From Nicotiana tabacum (taxonomy: Eukaryota > Streptophyta > Magnoliopsida > Solanales > Solanaceae), in contig NC_134087.1 in the NCBI RefSeq assembly GCF_000715075.1, positions 158,335,436 through 158,399,435 of the forward strand: DNA of 64,000 nt, read 5' to 3'. Positions 44,562 through 55,803 of this stretch are shown here, piece by piece. The notes under the pieces were generated by a model, which searched no databases, was not told where the DNA came from, and worked only from the letters and a program-made list of their open reading frames with translations. Position numbers and translations under genes: made by a program. Within the stretch, counting starts at the first letter, position 1, and every line of letters starts with the position of its first letter.

Positions 44562-46250
44562 CCCTCTTGACTTGCCTTCAAGTTAACACTTCTCCTTGCT
44601 AGTATAGTACTGTCCTTAATCAAAGCTTACCCCAAGAGATCGTTGCACGAAACCACATCGTTCTAACACCCACAAGCCCTTTTTATTCCCTTTTAAGAAC
44701 CCAATAGTACCGCAACTGATATGCCCACTCTAAAGAAACATTCTGTGAATTTGAAGCTATTTCTTTAACCTTGTTGATATTGTAATCTAGAATCAATAAT
44801 GACAAAGAAATACCGCAAGTCTTGGAACCATCCAATGCAAATATCATATCTTAGCCATATACAAATCCGGGAACCCTCAAATACCACATATAAATCTTGA
44901 ACTCATTAGAACCTTCTCGAGAGTCATCTACCCTACTCTAATCCCAATGAATAGCCAATACACGTCAAATGTCTTGTGTTTCACCGCCATATTAATACCC
45001 CAAAAAGAAGAAGTAACCAAGCGATTCCTTTTTTCTTTATCACTATGTGCCCCACGAATAACAAATCTGAATCATTCTAAGATTTCCATATATCCATAAA
45101 GTATAATACGTCATGTATCTTGTAATTTCCTTACCCGAGTCATCCTTGAAATCTATCTCTTCAAACCATAATCAACCTACTAATATGCCTCAGTCCAACT
45201 GGAAAAACGCATGACCATACAATCTGATCGTCGATAGTAGCCTCCCCCACTTGGCTCGAAGTCATAGAACATTGCATCTGCTAACCCACAATACCCTTAC
45301 TCCATAAATACCATGATCTCGCATTGTAATTCAACTAAATCCTTCATAAGCTCATGTAGCGCTAGCCATATAATACTCCAAATCATCTGCTAAGCGCATA
45401 TTCATCCTCGTGACAGTAATGTGAACTTCCTCAAGCAATCTGAACTCTAAGCGTAACACATACATCCCATTAGATGGAAAGTAAACTCCTCATAGAATCA
45501 TCATAAGGATCACACAACCTCAGTACATCCAGGAGATAACCCACCTGCTTAGCCTTAAACTGGCATCTCTCTATGACCCTATCATGGTCATAACCATTAT
45601 GGAATCACTTAGTCTTCCAGAGTCTAAAATCGTCAACAAGACATAAGAATCTACTTCATTCCACAAATGTATAGCTGAAAGATCTCTCAAGACACTCATA
45701 ACTCGAGACTATACAACATATCAAGACAGAGATCAAGCATCCATAGTCCTTTACACCCCAAGCAAATCCTTCTCATCATATCCAGACCTTCTAAGCATAG
45801 CCCTCAGTCACAAAATACTAATCATATGGCTATCTCACAACTTACTGAGCCATCAATCCCACTCCTAAGGACTCTCCCAGACATATAAGTTCAAATGCAC
45901 ATACTCACACAATTGAAGCTACCGAGTCCAAGCTGCAGTCAAAACTTGGCTTTAAGTCCTCCAGACTGGCCTACCCCCACAACACAAAAATACATCTCGT
46001 ACCTCATCCATGACATCACAACCCATTAGTGTACAACTGATACTGAGCTCCCAACATCACGTACAAGTGAATGGAAAGGAACCGAAGATATACACTTCAA
46101 GCAGAATCAATGTTGCACGATAAGAAAAGAAAGATGAGAAGTTTCCTAGATTCCCTGTAGCCTCTCGAAGATAAGTATGGATGTCATTTTACCGATCCGC
46201 AAGACTCTACTGGACACTTTATCATGACTTGTAGAACCTATGAACCTAGA
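44562..46250 (-). repeat. A2 interior, 5' part
   Basis: Reverse complement matches A1 leader and interior (4245-5440), including ATCTAGGAAACTTC, TCACGAGGATGAATATG and GCGGTACTATTGGG. No gene. Interrupted at 44561 by the B 5' LTR. Confidence 0.65.
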
Positions 46251-46262
46251 GCTCTGATACCA
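46251..46262 (-). other. A2 primer-binding site, intact tRNA-iMet
   Basis: TGGTATCAGAGC on the - strand, three bases from the LTR end at 46266. Confidence 0.85.
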
Positions 46263-46265
46263 ACT

Positions 46266-47275
46266 TGTCACGAACTAAATTTCACCTAGTCGTGATGGCA
46301 CCTAACCCAACCCACTAGGTAAGCCAACAATAGTTACACAATTCTAATGAAGATCATAAGTAATAAATAAAAAAATAGCTGAATTTCTATGCAATATCCA
46401 AAAGATTGGTAGTACAAGTCATGAGCCACTAAGATTTAGATTTACAAAGCTGGTACGAAAATAAATATATCTATTTGGAATATACATAAATAGAGTAAGA
46501 ATCAAAAACTACCAAGGACAAGTGGTAGCTATATCCAAAAAAGTAGGTACATCTTCAATGTCAGCTCTCGTCATCCACCACATCTTAGCTCCAAGATCTG
46601 CACGCAAGGCAAAGAAGTGTAGTATGAGTATAACCTACCCTATGTACTCAACAAGTATCATAACTAACCTCGGCAAGGTAATAACAGCAAGAATTATTAA
46701 TGATACCAGCTAATAAACCTGTTCGATTCGTAATTCTCACAAGTACACAACAACAATATTATCAAGTCATAAATCACAGATAAGCCACTTTAGTGGCTAA
46801 AGATAACATAACATGCTCTATTTAGTTAATAGATCCCACATTTAGCGAAAATGTGCATCCCATATTAATAAAGAATCAAACTTGCATATAGAGAAGATAT
46901 GCATGAAATAAAGAAGTCAAATCCAATGGGTTCACATATGGAGAAGATATGTACCGTGTCTCATCTCAACAAGTAAGGTAGAATATAGAGAATATATGCA
47001 CAAATGCATGTATACACACTGGATCTAGCAAATAAATAAGAGATGCAGCAAAATCATGTATAACCGTGTCTCATCTCAACAAGTAAGGTAGCATATAGAG
47101 AATATATGCACAAATGCATGTATACGCACTGGATCTAGCAAATAGATAAGAGATGCAGCAAAATCATGTATACATCCAAGGAAATTGCAAGTAAAGAATA
47201 AATGCAATAACCAAAACAAACACTGGCCATATTTCGTCAGAAATACAATAACTGAACCCAACCACTAATCAACTT
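46266..47275 (-). repeat. A2 5' LTR, 3' part
   Basis: Ends TTCGTGACA at 46266 on the - strand. Contains perfect palindrome copies such as 46884-46902 and 46943-46961, and a 95-100-bp internal duplication (about 46963-47062 and 47064-47164, sharing GTGTCTCATCTCAACAAGTA). Cut at 47275 by D2. No gene. Confidence 0.7.
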
Positions 47276-48034
47276 TGTTTACCATGAAAATGGTAACAAC
47301 AATTAAATTTGTAAATAGGATTCTAAAAATATGTGATCTATTCTCGAGCTAGTTGTTAAAGCAGTTTATGCTAAGAATATTAAGTTTAACGATGAAGCTC
47401 GAGTTAAAAAAGAGGCAGTAACCAAACCGAAGGGGGGCTGTCGCCTGGTTGCATAGATAGTCGATGGGACCTCGGAGTCGGCGTTAGTATCGATCTCGAA
47501 CTATCGGGGACAGTCGGGAATGGGATAACAGGTAGGGATATTATCGGTCAAGGCTTTATGTTACCAATATTGAGCAAAGTAGTGAAGAATAAATAAGAGA
47601 ATGATAAATACTAAAGCGGCCTCGGGCTAGTAAGAGCGAACAACTTAGAAGAAAAGAGAGAGAGAGAGAGATATTATTGCACTTGTAGAGAATAGAGCAA
47701 CAACAGCCCTTTACAAGGTAGGGCGAGTCCCCTTTATATAGGAAGGGAGACTCGACTACACGCAAGTGGAGATTAATTAGAAAGTACGGTGATAGGATGG
47801 CTTGACGTGATGACTCAGCATAGGCTCCGGATAGGTCGGGCCTGTCAGATGTAGCCATGTGCCTAGGGGGATTCCCCCTCTGTCCTGACTTCGTTCTTCG
47901 TTTCCTTTGACTTGGGTTTCGATGAGCCCCGAAGCCGAGAACTCGGTCGCAGCCTCTTGCCCTCGGGGTCCCGGGGCATGCTTCCGTAATGTTTTGATAG
48001 TGAGAAATCAAGTCTTCTGATTTTGTCGCGTACA
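47276..48034 (-). repeat. D2 3' LTR
   Basis: 759 bp. On the - strand TGTACGCGAC (48034) to GGTAAACA (47276). The terminal hairpin, GA microsatellite (47657-47672) and TATA box (47731-47741, - strand) are kept. Confidence 0.85.
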
Positions 48035-49947
48035 GATAGTCTTCACATTTCCCATAATGAAGTGATGGGAAATGATTCTGACACTTGACTCCTCGAGCTT
48101 TTTTCGGCGATGCCATATCGATGATGCGACCCCTGGCATAAGCTTCGTGGTGATTGGACATCCACGTGCTCGTGCTTTTTGACCTCATTCGTTTCACTCC
48201 CTGATTCTTTCTTCCCAAGGTGCAGGTACCGTCGTCGGTTCAATTTTCATGGACGCATTAACTGTGCCCGTCGGTCAGTCTTCCAAAGCCTAGATGACCG
48301 TGTCATAATCCCCTATAAATGGGGGTGCCTTGGCTTTGTTTTTCCTATCCCAGTGCCTTCGTTGGCTTGCTTGCCTTTTCCTTCTTATCATCTTCTTTCA
48401 CCCTTGAACATCATGTCAGGGGCTTATAATCTTAAGGCCGTTTGGAGGAGTTCCCTTAGACTGTGTTGTGACCTTCTACCAGGGCTTCTCTTCGTCGAAC
48501 ATAAACGTGCTATCCCGTTGTTGTTGTGGTCATCGGTATACTGGCCCTTGCTGCTACTGCTGGCCCGAGGTGATGAGGGACGGGGAGTCGGTTCCTCCCT
48601 TATGTAGATAGTCATTCAGATTATGCACCGCTGTTCACTCTTCTACCCAGGCCTGGTATGGCACTTCATCCCTAGGGTTTTTTCTTTCCCAAGGGATAAA
48701 GTGGCACTATCAGCCGTTGAGGCTGCGGTCCGCCGAATCTTCAACCTTTGGCTTCGGCGGGCCATGTCTCTTTTCTCTGCCTCCTCTGCGTCCCCTCCTT
48801 TTCCTCTTCTTTATCTTCTCCGGTGGGGATCACTCGGGGGATTGAGATGGGAACCTATGGGAGGTGAAGGTCAAAGGAATCACCCTTGAGGATACGTGCT
48901 CGAGGGTGCAATGCCCGAGGATGCTGATATTGGAGATGGACTCTCGACGGCGGACAGGGCATCCGGGTTTCATCACATGTACATCCTTCCATTCCTCCAC
49001 TTTAGGTGTAGACTCCTGTAGGCTTTTGTAATTGTATGTAATGACCCCTCAGGGCTGCTTGAACGCAAATGTTTATGAATAAGAATATACTTTGTTGACT
49101 TCTGCTTTCCTTACTTTGCTTTGTTTCTGTATGCTCTCATGCCCTTCGAGGCTCTTTGATTGCTCTCCTTTACTTGTTGACTGCTGATATCTAACTTGAG
49201 TGCGAGAGCTCACTATGATCTTCTGATGATCGACATGGCTCTCCTCCGAACCCATCGTCGTGCTTCGGACCAATTTTGGATTAATCCGATAGGTCCGGGC
49301 TATCGAGGCCCTCTGAGTTGTTTGAAGATCATGCGTCGAATTTCGGAGCCTTCGGGAACGTTATCCTGGATGAAGGTCGTCTTCGGGTACCCGGGGGTCC
49401 CTATTGATCTTGATTTAGATAACCCTTTTAGAATGTATAAGATTGACTTCTGCTGAGGAGTTGGCTTATATTTGGGTGCTTCCTCGGACCTTCATGGAGC
49501 TTTCGCGATTGGAGCTTCCTGTGTTTACTCCTCTTTTCGGAAAGAAGGGATCACGAGATCGGGTGCTTGCCTTGCGTCGAGTGTCGGCGTTTAAAGCTTA
49601 TCGAGGTCCAACTTCTTTGGGCTAGGGGTTCTTGATGTAGAGTGTTGTCTCGAGCTTGGAGAAAATATGAATGGCCCTTCGAGTCTTGACTCCTCGTTAA
49701 AGGGTGCTTTTTGGATCGGGTACCAATCCGTCGATCTATTTCGAGGTTGTTGGCTTCCCGGGGCTTGCCTCGTGCAGGCGAATCGTCGCTGCTTCTCGCA
49801 TATATGTGGGGCGGCTTGAGCTCCTTCGCAAGACTTCACTATTTTTAGATAGCCACCTTTTTGCTTTGGCACGGGGTACTTCATCTCTTTAGGCGCAAAA
49901 AGTGTTGGTGCGCGCCCTTGCCTTGACATGTTAGTTTCACCATAGTC
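48035..49947 (+). other. D2 region upstream of the antisense gene
   Basis: Contains the hairpin (48048-48072) and about 770 bp (about 48190-48960) absent from D1 but present in D3 (about 52050-52830). Several hydrophobic + strand ORFs occur; none keeps its frame well enough or has a known domain. A TATA-like site at 48314 suggests a promoter and 5' leader for the antisense gene. Confidence 0.45.
48314..48320 (+). promoter_or_regulatory. Possible promoter of the D2 antisense gene
   Basis: TATAAAT flanked by CCCC and GGGGG. D3 has the same at 52177-52183. It is on the + strand, the sense of the spliced gene, about 1.6 kb before exon 1. No experimental support. Confidence 0.35.
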
Positions 49948-51119
49948 AAGGAAACCACTTCGGGCCCGAACCGGCAGGGGACGGGGGGCGCTGCTCCTAA
50001 TGCTCAGGAACCGGGGGATTTTGCTTTGGAGACAGCGTCCTTGATAAGAGAGGAACCCCTGGAGATGGCGAGGAGGTACTGCGGGTGAGGGGATAACACC
50101 GCAGGTGCTTTCCCCAGATGAGAGCATCGCGGACTCCACTGATGGATTTTTGAGCGTATACCTATACCCTTTCGCATTTGGCCCCCCTGATAGGGTTGTA
50201 CTTTATTTTTGCTCGAAGTATCGGGTTACCCTGGCATAGATTCATTCGTAGTTTTGGTGAATGGCATTGATGACGAGATTCTTCCCGGAGAAAGGCGGGC
50301 TTGAATTCATGTTTGACCATCTTGTCAGGCTATATCAGCCCTTTCATCATCGAGGCCTACTAACTCTGAGGTGTCATTCGTCCACACCCTTTGTTGTTGA
50401 TGACGAGGAAGGCAGGGATCGAGAGTGGGCCAGTTGGTTTATCCGAGTCCGGACGACTGATATTATCCCTGTGGAGTTTTTGCCATTTCCCGAAGGGTGG
50501 AATCACGCACGTGAGTGAGGCATTTGGCGCTTTTTCAGATTCCGCATATAGCGAAAACCAGCTGAGTAATAATGTTGTCTCCCTTGTCGCAGCAACTTCG
50601 TGGACGCCAGGTGAAGTCCATGACCTGCCCGGCTGGATCCGGAGGCTGGTGACCCATTCGTCCTGCGACGAGCGCAGGTGGCGAGCTGTGCTTCGTACCA
50701 GATGGGTAGTGCAATACCAAGGTATGTGCGTATGCTGCCTTTGACTTTGTATACCCAAGGTAACACTTTCCCCTTTCAATTGCACTGGATTCGCCATTTG
50801 CAGATATCGGGCGGTTCCTTGGGATGAGGCAATATTTTTCTGAAGAGGGGAAGGGATCGTTGGCCTCCGGGCTGAGGGACGACAACAATAAGAGGGATCG
50901 GCACCCGTGGCGCAACTTAGCCTTTAGCGGTGCTGGTCGGGCTCACACTTCCGAGGAAAGAGCGTAACCCAGTCTGCTGCTCCCGGAGTACCTGACTCCC
51001 GGCAGGCAGTTCCTTTGAGCGAACATGTCGTGATCGAGGTCGGCTCTTCTGGGGCCGCAAGGGCAGGATCAACAGGGGTGTGTTCTGACTTCGAGGAAGT
51101 CCATCGGATTCACTTTGTG
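49948..51119 (+). pseudogene. D2 antisense gene, exons 1-3
   Basis: Exon 1 49948-50510 (the ATG is changed to AAG at 49948-49950), intron 50511-50592, exon 2 50593-50721, intron 50722-50803 (CAAG then GTATGT, ends GCAG), exon 3 50804-51119, then donor GTAAGT at 51120. Across the joins one phase reads through: ..TSWTPGEVHDLPGWIRRLV.., then ..IGRFLGMRQYFSEEG... Other damage is a small deletion giving a stop near 50086. The C run near 50180 is intact here, unlike D1 and D3. Exons 4-5 follow beyond D3. Confidence 0.65.
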
Positions 51120-51137
51120 GTAAGTTTATGCACAATT

Positions 51138-51142
51138 TCCCT
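51138..51142. other. Target-site duplication of D3 (left)
   Basis: TCCCT; the right copy at 61087-61091 is TCCTT (4 of 5 match). Confidence 0.6.
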
Positions 51143-51896
51143 TGTTTACCGTGAAAATGGTAACAATAATTAAATTTGTAAATGGGATTCTAAAAATAAG
51201 TGATCTATTCCCGAGCTAGTTTTTAGAGCAGTTGATGCTAAGAATGCTAAGTATAATGATGAAAAGCGAGATAAAACGAGGCAGTAATCAAACCAAACGG
51301 GGGCTATTGCCCGGTGCATAAATGGTCGATGGGACCTCGGGGTCGACATTAGTATTGATCTAGAACTATCGGGGACAGTTGGGAATGGGATAACAGGCAG
51401 GGATATGATCGAGCAAGGCTCTATGTTACCAATATTGAGCAAAGTAGTGAAGAACAAATAAGAGAATGATAAATGCTAAAGCGTCCTCGAGCCAGTGAGA
51501 GCGAACAACTTAGAAGAAAAGGGAGAGAGAGATATTATTGCACTTGTGGAGAAATGGAGCAACATTAGCCCCTTACAAAATGGTATGGGTGCCCCTTATA
51601 TAGGCGAGGGAACACGGTATGGTACAGAGTGCATTAAATGTAAAGATGTGGGGATGGGATGGCTAGACGTGTTGCCTCAGCATTGGCTCTGGATAGGCCG
51701 GGCTTGTTAGACGTAGCCATGTGCCTAGGGGGATTCCAGCTATGTCCTGGCTTAGTTCCTCATTTCCTCCGAGTCAGGCTTCGACGAGCCCCGAGGCCGA
51801 GAACTCGATCGCGGCCTCCCGCCCTCGGGGTCTCGGGGCATGCTTTCGAAATGTCTTGATAGCGAGAAATCAAGTCTTCTAATTTCGTCATGTACA
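51143..51896 (-). repeat. D3 3' LTR
   Basis: 754 bp, TGTACATGACG (51896) to GGTAAACA (51143) on the - strand. TATA box at about 51594-51603 on the - strand. Confidence 0.85.
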
Positions 51897-53813
51897 GATA
51901 GTCTCCGCATTTCCCATAACAAAGTGATGGGAAATGATTCTGACACTTGACTCCTCGAGCTTATTTCGGTGATGCCATATCGATGATGCGACCCCTGGTG
52001 TAAGCTTCGCGGTGATGGGAAATCCATGGGCTCATGCTCTTCGACCTCATTCATTGCACTCCCTGATTTTTGCTTCCCAGGGTACAGGTACCACCGTCGG
52101 TTCGGTTTTCCATGGACGCATTAACTGTGCCCCTCGGTCAGTCTTCCAAAGCCTAGATGATTGTGTTGTAATCCCCTATAAATGGGGGTTCCTTGGCTTT
52201 GTTTTTCCTATCCCAATGCCTTCGTTGGTTTGCTCGCCCATCTCTTCTTTACTGTCTTCTTTTACCTTTGAACATCATGCTGGGGGCTCATGACCTTAAG
52301 GCCGTTTGGAGGAGTTCCCTTAGACTGTGTTGTGGCCTTCTGCTAGGGCTTCCCTTTGTCGAGCATAAACGTGTTGTCCCGCTGTTGTTGTGGTCGTCGG
52401 TATACTGGCCCTTGCTGCTGCTGTTGTCTTGAGGTGATGAGGGACGGGGAGTCGGTTCCTCCCTTATATAGATAGTCATTCGGATTATGCACCGCTGCTC
52501 AAAAGGGGGATCGGATTATACACCGCTGCTCACCTTCATACCCCGGCTCGACGTGGTGCTCTGCTCCGAGTTGGGGGCTTGCACGGCTAGACGTCCCGAG
52601 AAGTGGATTCAAAGTAGACGTGCAAGCGGGATTGAGGATTGTTCGGTCCGCTATCTCTCTGAGGCTTCCTTGGCCAAAGAAATTCCTTGAGCTTCGGAGA
52701 GCTATGGCATTTTTTCATCCCTCCCTGCCAGCCTTGCCCCTTGGGGATATCAGTGTGGAAAGTAGGGATGGAACTTCCGAGGAGGAGTGTCTGGAGGCGC
52801 CTGTTGTAGACTTTTGAAGGTGGGTTGGTTTTTGGGCTTTCACCTTACGTGTGCATCCCTTTGTCTCTTCCTTTAGGCGTAGAGATCCCCCGTTGGCTAT
52901 TGTAATTGTATGTAATGTCCCCTCGAGGGCTGCTTGTACGCAAATTTTTATGAATAAGAATATACTTTGCTGACTTCTACTTTCTTTACTTTGCTTTGTT
53001 TTTGTATGCTCTTATGTACTTTTGGGCTCTTTGAATGCCTTCTTTTATTTGTTGACTGCTGATATCTGTCTTGAGCGCGAGCGTTCATTTCTGATCTTCT
53101 GCTGATCGACATGGCTCTCCTCCAAACCCATCGTCATACTTCGGACCAATCTTGCATTGGTCTGATAGGTCTGGGCTATCGAGACCCTCCGAGTTGTTTG
53201 GAGATCATGCGTCAAATTCCGGGGCCTTCGGGAACGTTATCCTGAATTAAGGTCGTCTTCGAGTACCCGGGGGTCCCTATTGATCTTGATGTAGATAACC
53301 CTTTTAGAATATATAAGATTAACTTCTGCTGAGGAGTTTGCTTATATTTGGGCGCTTCCTCAGACCTTCGTGGAGCTTTCGCAATCGGAGCTTCCTGTGT
53401 TTATTCCTAATTTCAGAAAGAGGGGATCATGAGACCAGGTGCTTGCCTTGCGTCGAGTGTCGGCGTTTACCGAGGTCCAACTTCTTTGGGCTCAGGGTTC
53501 TTGATGTAGAGTTCTACCTCGAGCTTGAAAATAATACGAACGGCCCCTCAAGTCTTGACTTCTCGTTGGAGGGTGCTTTTTGGATCGGGTATCGATCTGT
53601 CGATCTGTCTCGAGGCTGTTGGCTTCCCGGGGCTTGCCTCGGGTAGGCGAATCGTCACTGCTTCTCGCATATATGTGGTGTGGCTTCAGCTCCTCAAGAC
53701 TTCACCATTTTTTGATAGCCTCCTTTCTGCTTTGTCTTGGGGTACTTCATCTCTTTAGGTGCAAAAAGTGTTGGTGTGTGCCCTTGCCTTGACCTGTTAG
53801 TTTCATCATAGTC
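51897..53813 (+). other. D3 region upstream of the antisense gene
   Basis: Hairpin at 51910-51934. TATAAAT inside CCCC..GGGGG at 52177-52183. A short direct repeat GGATTATGCACCGCTGCTCA / GGATTATACACCGCTGCTCA (52482 and 52511). No supported gene. Confidence 0.45.
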
Positions 53814-55803
53814 ATGGAAACCACTTCGGGGCCGATCCAGCAGGGGATGGGGGCACTGCTCCTGGTGCTCGGGAACCGAGGGATTTAGATTTGTAGATGG
53901 TATCCTTGATAAGAGAGGAACACCTGGAGATGGCGAGGAAGTATTACGGGTGGAGCGATGGGATAACACTGCAAATGCTTTTCCTAGATGAGGGCATTGC
54001 GAACTCCACTAATGGATTCTTGAGTGTATACCTATACCCTTTCGCATCTGGCCCCCTGATAGGGTTATGTTTGATTTTTGCTCGAAGTATCGGGTTACCC
54101 TGGCACAGATTCATCTGTCGTTTTGGCGAACGGCGTTGATGATGAGATTCTTTGCGGAGAAAGCGGGGCTTGAATTCACGCTTGACCATCTTGTCAGACT
54201 ATATCGGCCTTTTTATCATTGAGGCCTGCTAACTCTGAGGTGTCGTTTGTCCATTCCCTTTGTTGTTGATGACGAGGAAGGCGGGGATCGAGAGTGGTCC
54301 AGTTGGTTTATCCGGGTCCGGACGACCGATATTATCCTTGTGGAGTTTTTGCCATTTCCCGAAGGGTGGAATCATGCACGTGAGTGAGGGATTTGCCGCT
54401 TTTTCAGATTCCTCATATAGCGAAAACCAGCTGAGTAATAATGTTTTCTCCCTTGTTGCAACAACTTCGTGGACGCCGGGTGAAGTCCATGACCTACCCG
54501 GCTGGGTTCGTAGGTTAGTGACCCATTTGTCCTGCGACGACAGGTGGCGAGTTGTGCTTCATACCAGATGGGGAGTGCAATACCAAGGCATGTGTGTATG
54601 CTGCCTTTGCCTTCGTATACCCGAGGTAACACTTTCCCCTTTCAATTGCACTGGATTCGCCGTTTGCAGATATCGGGCAGTTCCTTGGGATGAGGCAATG
54701 TTTTTCTGAAAAGGGGAAGGGATCATTGGCCTCCGGGCCGAGGGACGACGATAATAAGAGGGATCGGCACCGCGGTGCAACAGAGCCTTTAGCGGTGCTG
54801 GTTGGGCTCACATTTTCGAGGAAGGGGCGTCGCCTAAGTTTGATGCTCCCGAATGCCTGACTCCCGCCCGCGGTTCCTTTGAGAGATCATGCCATGCCCG
54901 AGGTTGGTTCTTTTGGAGCCGCATTGGAAAGATCAACAGGAGTGCGCTCTGACTTCGAGGAAGTCCGTTGGCTTCACTTTGTGGTGAGTTTATGCATAGT
55001 TTTCCTATATACCGTGTCCTCCTCCCTCTATTTAACCTTTCTTGTGAAGGCCTATGATAGGCTTAGGTCTGAGCTGCTTCATCAAGGGGCCAAGCTCTAG
55101 AAGATTCTAGATGAGGGCGAATCCCTTAGGCTTCTTAGCAAGGAGAAGGAAGTTGAGTTGCAACATTGGCGATATGAGGCGTACCGGAGCTCAAACTATG
55201 GGAGCTATTTGATGGAGCAGGTAACTTCCCATAGTACGTGCTTCGCTCCTTTCTAACCTTAAGGCTAACTCCTTTTTGCCGTATTAGTTGCAGAAAAAGG
55301 CAGAGACCTCGGAGTACCTCAAAGGTAACGTCAACCGAATCAGAGTTTCTTGCGAGGAGCTAAGGGCTCAAGTGCAGGCTCGAGCTTTAGAGGAGATGAA
55401 CGCCTCGGCTAAGGTCCCTGCCGTTGAGGTCCAACTCAGCTTGACTCATAACAATGCCAAGGTTCAAACAGATATGATTGGGAAACTTGAATCTAGTCTC
55501 TCAAAGGTTAGAGCCGAGATAATTGATGCCCGGTAAGAAGTGACATTACGCCGAACCAAGGCTGATTGTGAGATGGCAACTTGTATGAAAGATGTTGATG
55601 ATGCCCAAGCTGAGCTGAAGCGAGCCCTCGACCGGGAGAAGAGGATCGAGGAATATATTCAATATAGATCCCGGAGAGAGGTACTCGAGGAGGTCAATGC
55701 AAGGGGCTTCGTTCTATCAGAGGAGTTGGCTCGAGCAAGGGCGGACGAGTGTGACGCTCGGTCACTTCTTATTGACGCTGCGGAGGGTGAATTTGACAAG
55801 CTG
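53814..55803 (+). pseudogene. D3 antisense gene, five exons, decayed
   Basis: Exon 1 53814-54379 (ATG kept), exon 2 54462-54587, exon 3 54670-54983, exon 4 55050-55220, exon 5 55288-55803. Damage differs from D1: a base lost near 53848, a base lost in the C run near 54052, acceptor CAG changed to CAA (54459-54461), donor GT changed to GC (54588-54589), TAG in exon 4 (near 55098), TAA at 55537 and loss of the normal stop (CTG TAT). The N-terminal VYLYPFASGPL, TTDIILVEFLPFP and the coiled coil (LSLTHNNAKVQTDMIGKLE) remain readable. Confidence 0.65.

Larger units (their letters stand above)
17201..47275 (-). mobile_element. LARD-like Ty3 element A2, opened by E(D1), B and D2
   Basis: Reading the - strand: 5' LTR (47275 to 46266, its start cut by D2), intact iMet PBS (46262-46251), interior in two parts (46265-44562 and 33855-32825), PPT (32824-32814), 3' LTR in two parts (32813-30833 and about 18215-17201). 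The interior matches A1 and has no gag or pol. Nested inside are E with D1 (about 18216-30832) and B (33856-44561). About 0.9 kb of interior equivalent to A1 5500-6400 is missing at the B junction. Confidence 0.7.

Noticed and set aside
48179..48607. Hydrophobic 142-aa ORF in D2
   Set aside because: D3 has the same DNA but different frame breaks (52012-52293, 52193-52432). No domain; more likely leader sequence of the antisense gene.
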